DNA of 26,493 nucleotides from Clostridium sp. 1001275B_160808_H3 (GTDB lineage: Bacteria; Bacillota; Clostridia; Clostridiales; Clostridiaceae), in assembly GCF_015550425.1 (NCBI RefSeq), contig NZ_JADNAT010000034.1:1-26493 (forward strand), given 5' to 3'. A program made the position numbers and the translations under genes. The notes beneath the pieces were generated by a model. It had not been told where the DNA came from. It did not search any database and saw nothing but the letters and a program-made list of their open reading frames with translations. Below, piece by piece: positions 6,858 to 13,357 of this stretch (the stretch's first letter is position 1; every line of letters starts with the position of its first letter).

Positions 6858-7853
6858 TTAAGGACTTACTTTATGCTCATCTCCAGAGTTATTCAATCTA
6901 ACTTGAATTTCTTGCTCTTTAATAAATTCTTCAGTTTTATTTAATGCATTATATCTCAATGGCTCTCCAGTAACAGTTATAAGAACACCATTTTCAGGAA
7001 TCATACCATTATTAAATGCATAATCCAAGATATTCTTTATAGAATTATCAATATCATCGTTATCTACCTTTAATTCCTTTAACATACTAGCACCTTTTTC
7101 TGTTTTGCTATAAGAATCTATTATTCTATTGAATTTATTTACCTCTAGTGTTATTGATGACGTAGTTTCTATTACTATCGTTTTATCAATTGCTTTATAT
7201 TTAAATACTCCTATAGTAATAATAACTATAAGTAAGCTCAATAATATTGATATTTGAAGTTTATATTTCCTTAGAGTTATTCCTTCGGTGCTAATAATAT
7301 CTTCACCTATTTTATTATCTTTTCCAGATTTAACTTTTATAAACTCACCTTTTGAAGTTAATATAATTGCGCTTCTAAGCCCTTTGTTAAGTATTAGTCC
7401 TCTATGTTCAGATATTTGCATTACTTGCGAGACTTCATCTACCCCTAAAATATTTATTGATTCTACAACCTGTATATATTCTTGCAAATACTTATAATTA
7501 GGATTCGAAAATATAACTACATATGCTATAATATACTCTTTCCAACTTTGGAAGAATTCTTTTTCAACTGGTGTTCTGTTAAGAAGTCTATTTATAGGAA
7601 ACTTCTTTGTTGAACTTAAATAATCAAATAATTCTACATCTTCAATTATAAAATACGCTATGTTTAAAATTTTATTTCTTATAGAATATGATGGATCTTC
7701 ATGAGCTAAATCTTTTATAAGTATTTTATAAGTTAATAGTTCTTCTTTTAAATTTTCTATTTCCTCTGCCCTTTTTTCAATTACATCATCCATCGCTACA
7801 CTTACTGGAGATTTAATTGAGAATTTATATTTGTCATTTTGATAACCACTCAT
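6858..7853 (-). CDS. Fusion of SigI C-terminal domain with RsgI-type anti-sigma membrane protein
   Basis: A 331-residue protein. Residues about 15-130 resemble the C-terminal domain of sigma-I: 'EEIENLKEELLTYKILIKDL', then 'IIEDVELFDYLSSTKKFPINRL' and 'WKEYIIAYVVI...YKYLQEYI', matching the SigI pattern 'SFGIxFxDLV...LPIKEL...RNRKYIIAxVLI...YLKEYI'. The helix normally reading SRKTIERNRKYIIA is changed to PVEKEFFQSWKEYIIA. Residues about 150-190 are an RsgI_N-like beta module ('RGLILNKGLRSAIILTSKGEFIKVK...KIGEDI'), 199-217 a membrane helix, and 220-300 the RsgI outer segment ('TIVIETTSSITLEVNKFNRII...LKVDNDDIDNSIKNIL'). There is no sigma-2 region, so it cannot be an ordinary sigma factor. Its ATG overlaps the sortase stop (ATGA), so the start is secure and the fusion is not an assembly break. 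Function unknown: possibly a self-contained regulator, a decoy or a degenerate pair. Confidence 0.82.
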   Translation of the reverse strand: MSGYQNDKYKFSIKSPVSVAMDDVIEKRAEEIENLKEELLTYKILIKDLAHEDPSYSIRNKILNIAYFIIEDVELFDYLSSTKKFPINRLLNRTPVEKEFFQSWKEYIIAYVVIFSNPNYKYLQEYIQVVESINILGVDEVSQVMQISEHRGLILNKGLRSAIILTSKGEFIKVKSGKDNKIGEDIISTEGITLRKYKLQISILLSLLIVIITIGVFKYKAIDKTIVIETTSSITLEVNKFNRIIDSYSKTEKGASMLKELKVDNDDIDNSIKNILDYAFNNGMIPENGVLITVTGEPLRYNALNKTEEFIKEQEIQVRLNNSGDEHKVSP

Positions 7854-8467
7854 TCTTCTCCTCCAATTAGTAAATCTTTAGTTTCTACAAGTTTTCCTTT
7901 TACTATAACTCTTTCTTTTGCCCCTACTGTACAAGTTATTAATGTTATAGTAGCCTCATCAGTATTATCAAGTACATCTACTCTACTTGGATCAACTATA
8001 AAATTCTCAGTTACTTCATATATATATTCGTTCTTATTTGCTTTAACTATTACCTTATCCCCAGCTTCAATCTTATATAAATTGACAAATGCCTCTGAAT
8101 AATCTGATACTCTATGTCCTGCAACTGCAAAATTTCCTTTTTCTCCTGGTTTTGCTGAAGTCTCAAAATGCCCTAAATAATACTGAAGAATATCATCTGT
8201 TATTCCTTCAACCAATCCTTGGGATAAATTTATACTTGGAATTTCAACTAATGCAATAGGCTTATATCCATTAATTGACTTCTCTTCTTTACCTTCACTC
8301 CCATCTTCAGTATCTTCAGTTATAACCTGTTCTAAAATATTTTGAAGTTCTTTTTGTTTCTTTGATGTCTCTATCTTTTTGTAGACAATTGATACAATTA
8401 AAGCTAGTCCAATTACTATTAAAATAATACCTATCCCTCTTCTAATCTTTTCTTTCAAATCCCTCAT
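7850..8467 (-). CDS. Class D sortase
   Basis: A 205-residue transpeptidase that attaches cell-wall proteins or pilins after cleaving an LPxTG-type signal. There is an N-terminal cytoplasmic tail, a membrane helix (residues about 11-30), a charged linker (40-65) and the sortase barrel. The catalytic triad is visible as His118 (AVAGHR), Cys179 (TLITC) and Arg186 (AKERVIVKG). 'VEIPSINLSQGLVEGITDDIL..GHFETSAKPGEKGNFAVAGHR' is typical of class D. No LPxTG substrate is encoded in the window. The stop overlaps the next gene's start by four bases (ATGA), implying translational coupling to the SigI_C-RsgI fusion. The ATG has AGGGG directly against it with no spacer; TTG at codon 4 (8456-8458) would have a better spaced site, so the true start may be there. 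A TATAAT lies upstream at about 8507. Confidence 0.88.
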   Translation of the reverse strand: MRDLKEKIRRGIGIILIVIGLALIVSIVYKKIETSKKQKELQNILEQVITEDTEDGSEGKEEKSINGYKPIALVEIPSINLSQGLVEGITDDILQYYLGHFETSAKPGEKGNFAVAGHRVSDYSEAFVNLYKIEAGDKVIVKANKNEYIYEVTENFIVDPSRVDVLDNTDEATITLITCTVGAKERVIVKGKLVETKDLLIGGEE

Positions 8468-8577
8468 CCCCTAATAAACATTTATACTAATTTATCATAT
8501 ATTATATCATAAACACTTAGAGACTTTTACCATAATATATATTTTTTCATAGTCTATTAATATTTTAGGAGTAACTT

Positions 8578-8754
8578 ATGAATAGAAAAGTAATTTATGT
8601 AGATTTTGTATTTAAACGCAGAAAACTTTCCTCACGAACTATACATTTTATTTATAAGATTAAAACTAAATTTAGACTCCTTTATAATAAAATATTTAAA
8701 AATAAAAGAATAAAAAATAGTTCTAAAATATATCCCTTTAAAAAAGTATTATAG
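8578..8754 (+). CDS. Small highly basic protein, 58 residues
   Basis: An unannotated short reading frame starting MNRKVIYVDFVFKRRKLSSR and ending in KIYPFKKVL. AGGAG lies seven bases before the ATG, a standard spacing. About a third of the residues are Lys or Arg, with aromatic residues spread throughout and no membrane helix, so RNA, DNA, ribosome or membrane-surface binding is conceivable. It lies 76 bases upstream of ispF on the same strand and could share its transcript. I do not recognise the family. The good RBS and the intact frame in very AT-rich DNA support a real gene. Confidence 0.55.
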   Translation: MNRKVIYVDFVFKRRKLSSRTIHFIYKIKTKFRLLYNKIFKNKRIKNSSKIYPFKKVL

Positions 8755-8830
8755 TAATCATAAATAAACATTTAATATAAAACCTATATTTATGGTAAAA
8801 TAATTCTATACTTAATTTAGAGGTGATAAA

Positions 8831-9304
8831 GTGAGGATAGGATTAGGATACGATGTACATCGTTTAGTTGAGGGAAGGGATTTAATAATAGGTGGTGTTA
8901 AGATTCCTTATGAGAAAGGTCTGCTTGGACATTCAGATGCCGATGTATTAATTCATGCAATTATGGATTCACTACTTGGAGCTTCAGCTCTTGGCGATAT
9001 AGGAAAGCATTTTCCTGATACAGATGAAAAGTATAAAGGAATTTCAAGTATAAAGCTTTTAGAAGAAGTAGGAAAATTACTATTAAGTAATGGCTATTCT
9101 ATAAACAATATAGATTCTACTATTATAGCTCAAAAACCAAAAATGGCTCCTTTCATACAACAAATGCGAGAAAACATAGCAAATGCATTACACATAGATG
9201 TAATGCAAATCAATGTTAAAGCAACAACAGAAGAAGGATTGGGATTTACAGGAAGTGGAGAAGGAATTTCTTCACAAAGCATATGTCTATTAGTGCATAA
9301 TTGA
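8831..9304 (+). CDS. ispF: 2-C-methyl-D-erythritol 2,4-cyclodiphosphate synthase
   Basis: A 157-residue enzyme of normal family length. It converts CDP-methylerythritol 2-phosphate to methylerythritol 2,4-cyclodiphosphate, releasing CMP, in the non-mevalonate isoprenoid pathway. It forms a cytoplasmic trimer. Visible motifs: GYDVHR (residues 7-12, metal-binding Asp and His), LGHSDADV (33-40), '[22 protein letters not shown]' (42-63), and the C-terminal '[19 protein letters not shown]'. Translation starts at GTG with AGAGGTGAT upstream. Its stop codon lies inside a dispersed repeat (AATTGATAATG), and the gene is followed by hairpin-rich DNA and a bidirectional terminator shared with metT. Confidence 0.96.
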   Translation: MRIGLGYDVHRLVEGRDLIIGGVKIPYEKGLLGHSDADVLIHAIMDSLLGASALGDIGKHFPDTDEKYKGISSIKLLEEVGKLLLSNGYSINNIDSTIIAQKPKMAPFIQQMRENIANALHIDVMQINVKATTEEGLGFTGSGEGISSQSICLLVHN

Positions 9305-9571
9305 TAATGTACAATTGATAATTGTGGTAATAACTCAAGCAAGTTGAGTTATTAAAAATGAACAGTTAAGCTTCAAATAGTTATAGTAATATTTCAAGCA
9401 AATTGAATTATTTTGAATGAAAGAATGAAGAAATGAAAATTGCATTTAAATATAATTTTAAATAGCTAATGAACTAATTGATACTATAATTTAGTCTAAG
9501 CTAAATTATGAAATTATATTATTTAAAAATTCGCCTTAACCGAATTTTATCATTAATTCTTTCATTCTTTT
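9305..9571. repeat. Hairpin-rich repeat region downstream of ispF
   Basis: No gene. It begins with a post-stop repeat (ACAATTGATAATTGTGG, 9311-9327). Two related hairpins follow: 9329-9353 with perfect 10-bp arms AATAACTCAA / TTGAGTTATT, and a diverged copy at 9388-9412 (AATATTTCAA / TTGAATTATT). A third hairpin has arms ATAATTTAG (9486-9494) / CTAAATTAT (9501-9509). The block from 9415 (GAATGAAAGAAT) to about 9569 (its inverse ATTCTTTCATTC) is a long imperfect inverted repeat, like a small non-coding MITE-type element. Confidence 0.55.
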
Positions 9572-9574
9572 GCT

Positions 9575-9612
9575 AAAAAAGTATGGCTCCCTTAGGAAAG
9601 CCATACTTTTTT
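9575..9612. terminator. Bidirectional terminator between ispF and metT
   Basis: AAAAAAGTATGGCT (9575-9588) and AGCCATACTTTTTT (9599-9612) form a perfect stem with A and T runs on the two sides, so it can end both convergent transcripts. Confidence 0.92.
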
Positions 9613-9643
9613 TCTGGTTTATATATTAATTTTTACAACAGCC

Positions 9644-10921
9644 TTATTTATTTCTCCAATATATGTATATAGCTATTATAGCACATATTCCCATTAAATA
9701 TGGATAAAATAAAAATTTCATTATTGAAAATGGTGATAGTGCCGCTAGTCCTGCTGCTGATATTAGTTGTGCACCATATGGTATTATTCCTTGGAATACA
9801 CATGAAAACATATCTAATATTCCCGCAACTCTTTTTGGTTCTAAATCAAATTCATTAGATATATCTTTAGCTATTGGACCTACAGTTACAATTGCAACTG
9901 TATTATTAGCTGTACATATATCTACTAAACTTACTAGCATAGCAATTCCATACTCTGCTCCCATTTTACTTTTAAATTTCTTTAATCCCTTATTAAGAAT
10001 AAAATCTATTCCTCCATTGAATTTAATAATTTCTATTGTTCCTGCTATAAGAATTGAAACTATTATAAGTTCACTCATTCCTGATATTCCACTAGATATA
10101 GAATTAAATAATCCTATTATATCAAAACTTCCAAATATAAATCCAACTATTCCTGAAGATAAAATTCCAAGTAATAAAACAACTATTACATTAACTCCAA
10201 GTAATGCTGTTACAATAACAATTATGTAAGGTAAAATTTTGAATAAATTAAATTCTAAAGCTTCTAAATTAATTACTGCAGCATTTTTAGTTAATAACAT
10301 AAATATTATAGCTGTTATTATAGCAGCTGGAAGAACTATTATAAAATTCATTTTAAATTTATCTTTCATTTCACATCCTTGAGTTCTAGTAGCTGCTATA
10401 GTCGTATCGGATATTATCGAAAGATTGTCTCCAAACATAGCTCCACTAACTACTGCACCTACAGCTAATGCAATTCCTATTCCAGTTTTATCTGCTATCC
10501 CAACAGCTATTGGTACCAAAGCAACTATAGTTCCCATTGACGTTCCTATAGATAGAGCTATGAAACATCCTATAACAAATATTCCTGGTATTAATAAGCT
10601 ACTTGGTAGTAATGAAAGTCCTAAATTGACAGTAGAATCTACTGCCCCCATATCTTTTGCTACCTGTGCAAATGCCCCTGCTAATATAAATATGATTATC
10701 ATAAGCAGAATATTAGTATTCCCTGCACTCCTACAAAAAATTTCTATTTTCTCATCAAACTTTAGTTTTCTATTCATAATCAATGCTGTTAAAGCTGCTG
10801 CTAAAAATGGAATAATTACAGATACAGCATAAAAATCCTTTGCTATCATTGATGTCCCTAAATAAACTAATAAAAATACTCCTAATGGAATTAAAGCTAG
10901 TCCATTTCCTTTGTTCTTCAA
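9644..10921 (-). CDS. metT: NhaC-family transporter, probable methionine transporter MetT
   Basis: A 425-residue integral membrane protein with about 11-12 hydrophobic segments. The NhaC-family region 'GAMFGDNLSIISDTTIAATRTQGCEMKDKFKMN' (about 160-192) is clear, as is the repeated 'SIGTSMGTIVALVPIAVGIA' helix hairpin. The family is named for Na+/H+ antiporters. Here a SAM-I riboswitch precedes the gene, and NhaC-type S-box genes have been assigned as methionine transporters (MetT), so Na+-coupled methionine uptake is the best reading. The start is TTG at 10921 with AAGGAGGA (10931-10938) nine bases upstream; no better in-frame ATG with an RBS is visible. Confidence 0.82.
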   Translation of the reverse strand: MKNKGNGLALIPLGVFLLVYLGTSMIAKDFYAVSVIIPFLAAALTALIMNRKLKFDEKIEIFCRSAGNTNILLMIIIFILAGAFAQVAKDMGAVDSTVNLGLSLLPSSLLIPGIFVIGCFIALSIGTSMGTIVALVPIAVGIADKTGIGIALAVGAVVSGAMFGDNLSIISDTTIAATRTQGCEMKDKFKMNFIIVLPAAIITAIIFMLLTKNAAVINLEALEFNLFKILPYIIVIVTALLGVNVIVVLLLGILSSGIVGFIFGSFDIIGLFNSISSGISGMSELIIVSILIAGTIEIIKFNGGIDFILNKGLKKFKSKMGAEYGIAMLVSLVDICTANNTVAIVTVGPIAKDISNEFDLEPKRVAGILDMFSCVFQGIIPYGAQLISAAGLAALSPFSIMKFLFYPYLMGICAIIAIYIYWRNK

Positions 10922-10976
10922 AGTCTTTTTTCCTCCTTCTATAAAAAATTATTTTGTATAATATAAATTTCAAAAT

Positions 10977-11007
10977 AAAAAAGCTTCTGCAGAAATACAG
11001 AAGCTTT
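10977..11007 (-). terminator. SAM riboswitch expression-platform terminator
   Basis: On the minus strand AAAGCTTCTG and CAGAAGCTTT are perfect arms around a short loop, followed by six or more Ts (A run at 10977-10982 on the plus strand). It lies between the aptamer and the metT ribosome binding site, as expected for an off-switch. Confidence 0.9.
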
Positions 11008-11036
11008 GATTACACATATAAAAAGTTATAGTTCGC

Positions 11037-11142
11037 CTCTTATCTATCAGGATTTCCTGCAGGATTTAGCACCATAAAAATTAATTAAAATTCTTGGTTG
11101 CTGGGCTTCATAGGGCCAGTCCCTCCACCACTCTTGATAAGA
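11037..11142 (-). ncRNA. SAM-I (S-box) riboswitch
   Basis: On the minus strand the aptamer reads CTTATCAAGAGTGGTGGAGG, then GACTGGCCCTATGAAGCCC and AGCAACC, an AT-rich arm, ATGGTGCTAAATCCTGCAGG, and GATAAGAGG closing P1. These are the canonical S-box core elements. SAM binding should stabilise P1 and allow the downstream terminator to form, shutting off metT when SAM is abundant. Confidence 0.96.
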
Positions 11143-11162
11143 CTTTTAAATTTTGCACTATT

Positions 11163-11191
11163 ATATTATCAATTTAGATTATTATTGTCAA
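11163..11191 (-). promoter_or_regulatory. Promoter of the metT leader
   Basis: Minus-strand TTGACA (11186-11191) and TAATAT (11163-11168) with a 17-base spacer, ending about 20 bases before the SAM aptamer. Confidence 0.8.
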
Positions 11192-11288
11192 CATAAAATT
11201 TATTCTTAATATTTTCTAATTTGAATATTACTACACTTTATTGTCAACAATTAGAATAGGATCTTAAAATCTCACTCCTTATGCTTGA

Positions 11289-11318
11289 TAAAAGTGCCGT
11301 TGTGCACTTTTATTTTTT
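11289..11318 (+). terminator. Orphan terminator-like hairpin
   Basis: AAAAGTGC and GCACTTTT form an 8-bp stem followed by ATTTTTTT on the plus strand. No plus-strand gene precedes it within 1.9 kb, so it may end a short unannotated RNA or be a remnant. The rest of 11192-11404 shows no gene; TATTGTCAACA occurs twice, at about 11184 and 11240. Confidence 0.5.
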
Positions 11319-11404
11319 TCATTTATTTTGCGATATATAAATTCAATGAAATATTGAAATTTAAACTTATGCTAACATCTAATAAACTTTTATATTTTTT
11401 CACG

Positions 11405-11438
11405 CAAAAAAAGAGATTAAAAACTTAATCTCTTTTTA
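11405..11438 (-). terminator. Terminator after tRNA-Lys
   Basis: On the minus strand AAAAAGAGATTAA pairs with TTTAATCTCTTTTTTT just after the tRNA-Lys CCA end. A-T rich but long and perfect. Confidence 0.85.
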
Positions 11439-11440
11439 TT

Positions 11441-11516
11441 TGGTGCGTTATCAGGGGATCGAACCCGGGACACCCTGATTAAGAGTCAGGTGCTCTACCA
11501 ACTGAGCTAATAACGC
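11441..11516 (-). tRNA. tRNA-Lys (anticodon CTT)
   Basis: The 76-nt cloverleaf includes an encoded CCA. Acceptor arms GCGTTAT / ATAACGC, D-arm AGCTCAGTTGGTAGAGC, anticodon loop CTCTTAA with anticodon CTT (reads AAG), and T-arm GGGTTCGATCCC. Second gene of the tRNA-Gly to tRNA-Lys transcript. Confidence 0.96.
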
Positions 11517-11519
11517 ATA

Positions 11520-11593
11520 TGGAGCGGGTGATGAGAATCGAACTCACGTAACTTGCTTGGAAGGCAAGGGCTCTACCATTGAGCTACACCCGC
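11520..11593 (-). tRNA. tRNA-Gly (anticodon TCC)
   Basis: The 74-nt cloverleaf includes an encoded CCA. Acceptor arms GCGGGTG / CACCCGC, D-arm AGCTCAATGGTAGAGC, anticodon loop CTTCCAA with anticodon TCC (reads GGA), and T-arm GAGTTCGATTCTC. It is three bases upstream of tRNA-Lys. Confidence 0.96.
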
Positions 11594-11612
11594 AAATGTT
11601 ATTGACAATAAC

Positions 11613-11641
11613 ATTATATATTCCATAATTATTACTGTCAA
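11613..11641 (-). promoter_or_regulatory. Strong promoter of the tRNA-Gly-Lys unit
   Basis: Minus-strand consensus TTGACA (11636-11641) and TATAAT (11613-11618) with a 17-base spacer. A perfect 9-bp inverted repeat around one base (ATGTTATTG and its inverse, 11596-11614) overlaps the end of the -10 box and the expected start site. Confidence 0.9.
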
Positions 11642-11788
11642 TAATAAATTTTTTCTTTAAATTATTTCCGTAAGTGATTTTAATAAAATATCTCTAAATT
11701 TCTCGCCATCTCTCTTATTCTTATTAGCTTTTTCACAAATATTTTTCCATTCAGAAATATTCACACCAACTCTTTCTTCAAACTCTCT

Positions 11789-12331
11789 TTACGTTGTTGT
11801 CATATAGCTTGAATTTACTACAAACTCTCCTAAATCCTTTGGTGTATCAAAAATCTTTAAGTATAAAAACTCTCTGCTATCTCCATACCAAGTTTTGTTA
11901 AAATCTCTGGAAAACTTTTGAAGTGACCTGATTAATTTATCATTAGGTAAAAGCCAACAATCCTTTACCATCTTTACATGCCTTCTCATATTATCTGCTT
12001 CTTCTTTAGATATCTTATTATTTCTTTCCCCATCTAAGATTATTTTTTCTACTGGAATGTTTGGAACACTAATAACCATTCTTTCTTTTCCATATATCCA
12101 TTTATAAAATGCCTCTTGTAAAAATGAATATTGAATATATCCTAATAACATTTTTCCATCTGGAAAATACGACCATGTATTGTTAAGTCCATTATTTTTT
12201 GAAAAAACTAAACTATGGATATATATACTTTTTTCATTAGGTAATTTATCCATAAACATATGTCCTCTTATAGTTTTATTTTCATTAATCAATTCTTCCC
12301 AGTAATCAAATGAATCATAACTATGTCTCAC
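11789..12331 (-). CDS. Hypothetical protein, probably shortened by a nonsense codon
   Basis: A 180-residue soluble protein with no signal peptide or membrane segment and no family that I recognise. It is rich in aromatic and charged residues ('WSYFPDGKMLLGYIQYSFLQEAFYKWIYG', then 'KISKEEADNMRRHVKMVKDCW'). GTG start with AAAGGTGAT upstream, and promoter TTGAAA-18-TATAAT at 12378-12407. After the TAA at 11789-11791 the same frame stays open for 43 more codons, to TAA at 11657-11659, reading 'REFEERVGVNISEWKNICEK' and on to 'LLKSLTEII'. That tail looks like ordinary coding sequence, so the parent gene was probably about 223 codons and this copy carries a premature stop. It is also possible that the short form is the natural one. 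Confidence 0.65.
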   Translation of the reverse strand: MRHSYDSFDYWEELINENKTIRGHMFMDKLPNEKSIYIHSLVFSKNNGLNNTWSYFPDGKMLLGYIQYSFLQEAFYKWIYGKERMVISVPNIPVEKIILDGERNNKISKEEADNMRRHVKMVKDCWLLPNDKLIRSLQKFSRDFNKTWYGDSREFLYLKIFDTPKDLGEFVVNSSYMTTT

Positions 12332-12377
12332 TGTATCACCTTTCTTTCAGCTCAGTAATATAATATTCTATACATAT

Positions 12378-12407
12378 ATTATATAGTATATTATACCACC
12401 TTTTCAA
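12378..12407 (-). promoter_or_regulatory. Promoter of the hypothetical gene at 12331
   Basis: Minus-strand TTGAAA (12402-12407) and TATAAT (12378-12383) with an 18-base spacer, about 45 bases before the GTG start. The rest of 12332-12600 is AT-rich with no gene seen. Confidence 0.6.
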
Positions 12408-12620
12408 GTATTTAAAAAAAATATAACAAAGTAAATTTAAACATTTTTAATTCATAATATTCTTAATATAATTTTATTCCTATTGTAAGTAAAAATATAC
12501 CACTTTATTTTATATAAAATGAATCTATTATTTATTCATTATTTAAAGCTCATAATACTATAGAATATTCAGCCAAAAATATATATAATATTATTAAAGA
12601 TATAAAAAGGAGGCATGACT

Positions 12621-13031
12621 TTGTACCACTGTGAAATTTGTGGAGCAACAGCGGATATTCATCATATAGTTCATAAACACGAAGGTGGCTACGATATTAA
12701 GTTAAATTATAAATATCTTTGTAACTACCACCATAGAGGAAAAAACGGTCCTCACAACTGTATAGAAACTGATTTGAGGTATAAGCTAGAATTACAAGAT
12801 AAACTTTATAAATTATTACCCAAAGATTACTATACTGCTAAGGAACTTTATACTCTTTTAGGAATGTCTCATTCTTCTTTAAAAAAATTAATTAAAAAAC
12901 TTAAATTATTTAAAGAAGGATATTCTAAAGAAGAGATAATTAAAAACCTCATGGGAGGTAAACTCTATTCACATGCTATGCTTCAAGAGCTTGAATTGGA
13001 ACGTCTTTTCCATAGTATTAATATTAGCTAA
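12621..13031 (+). CDS. HNH-type nuclease-like protein with C-terminal helix-turn-helix
   Basis: A 136-residue protein. Residues 4-47 carry a compact zinc/HNH pattern: CEIC (4-7), HHIVH (14-18), Asn29, then CNYHHRGKNGPHNC (34-47), which fits the His-His...Asn...His layout of HNH endonucleases. Residues about 65-95 ('YYTAKELYTLLGMSHSSLKKLIKKLKLFKEG') look like a MerR/HTH_17-type DNA-binding helix-turn-helix. I start at TTG 12621 because AAGGAGG (12607-12613) is seven bases away; the in-frame ATG at 12615 would leave only one base of spacing. It sits between two tRNA clusters on the opposite strand to them. Small stand-alone HNH genes can be homing-type or phage-derived, but no other phage gene is nearby. 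Confidence 0.7.
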   Translation: MYHCEICGATADIHHIVHKHEGGYDIKLNYKYLCNYHHRGKNGPHNCIETDLRYKLELQDKLYKLLPKDYYTAKELYTLLGMSHSSLKKLIKKLKLFKEGYSKEEIIKNLMGGKLYSHAMLQELELERLFHSINIS

Positions 13032-13119
13032 AACATTCTTTTATATTCAAGCTACTAGCTATTTATTGCATAGATTTACTAAATTTATTTATTTAATTAA
13101 ATTAGATTTATATAATATA

Positions 13120-13182
13120 AAAAGCTCTTAAATACTATACTATCAATCAGAACTTGATAACTATAGTTATTTAAGAGCTTTC
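13120..13182. terminator. Long hairpin, probable bidirectional terminator
   Basis: AAAGCTCTTAAATA (13121-13134) pairs with TATTTAAGAGCTTT (13168-13181), and the stem continues inward with CTATCAA / TTGATA-CTATAG, giving an almost unbroken stem of about 25 bp. It lies downstream of the HNH gene and also ahead of the minus-strand tRNA terminator. Confidence 0.75.
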
Positions 13183-13218
13183 TCTTATGTTAAAATAGCA
13201 TTCTTAATAAACTCCAAA

Positions 13219-13262
13219 TAAAAAGCTCTTCAAAAACTATATTATGTTCTTAAAAAGCTTTT
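13219..13262 (-). terminator. Terminator after tRNA-Gly (GCC)
   Basis: On the minus strand AAAAGCTTTT follows the tRNA and can pair with AGAGCTTTTT. The plus-strand text (AAAAAGCTCTT...ACTATATTA) is a diverged copy of the left arm of the hairpin at 13120. Confidence 0.65.
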
Positions 13263-13336
13263 GGAGCGGAAGACGGGATTCGAACCCGCAACTTTCACCT
13301 TGGCAAGGTGACACTCTACCATTGAGTCACTTCCGC
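13262..13336 (-). tRNA. tRNA-Gly (anticodon GCC)
   Basis: The 75-nt cloverleaf includes an encoded CCA. Acceptor arms GCGGAAG / CTTCCGC, D-arm GACTCAATGGTAGAGT, anticodon loop TTGCCAA with anticodon GCC (reads GGC/GGT), and T-arm CGGGTTCGAATCCCG. Confidence 0.96.
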
Positions 13337-13357
13337 ATATAATTTTAAATATTAAAG

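Noticed and set aside
7839..8102. Plus-strand frames opposite the sortase, RsgI fusion, metT and M60 genes (for example 7288-7497, 10017-10229, 10425-10832, 16427-16660, 20426-20704)
   Set aside because: They lie antisense to well-supported genes, lack ribosome binding sites and have low-complexity Ser/Thr/Pro/Ile composition typical of shadow frames.
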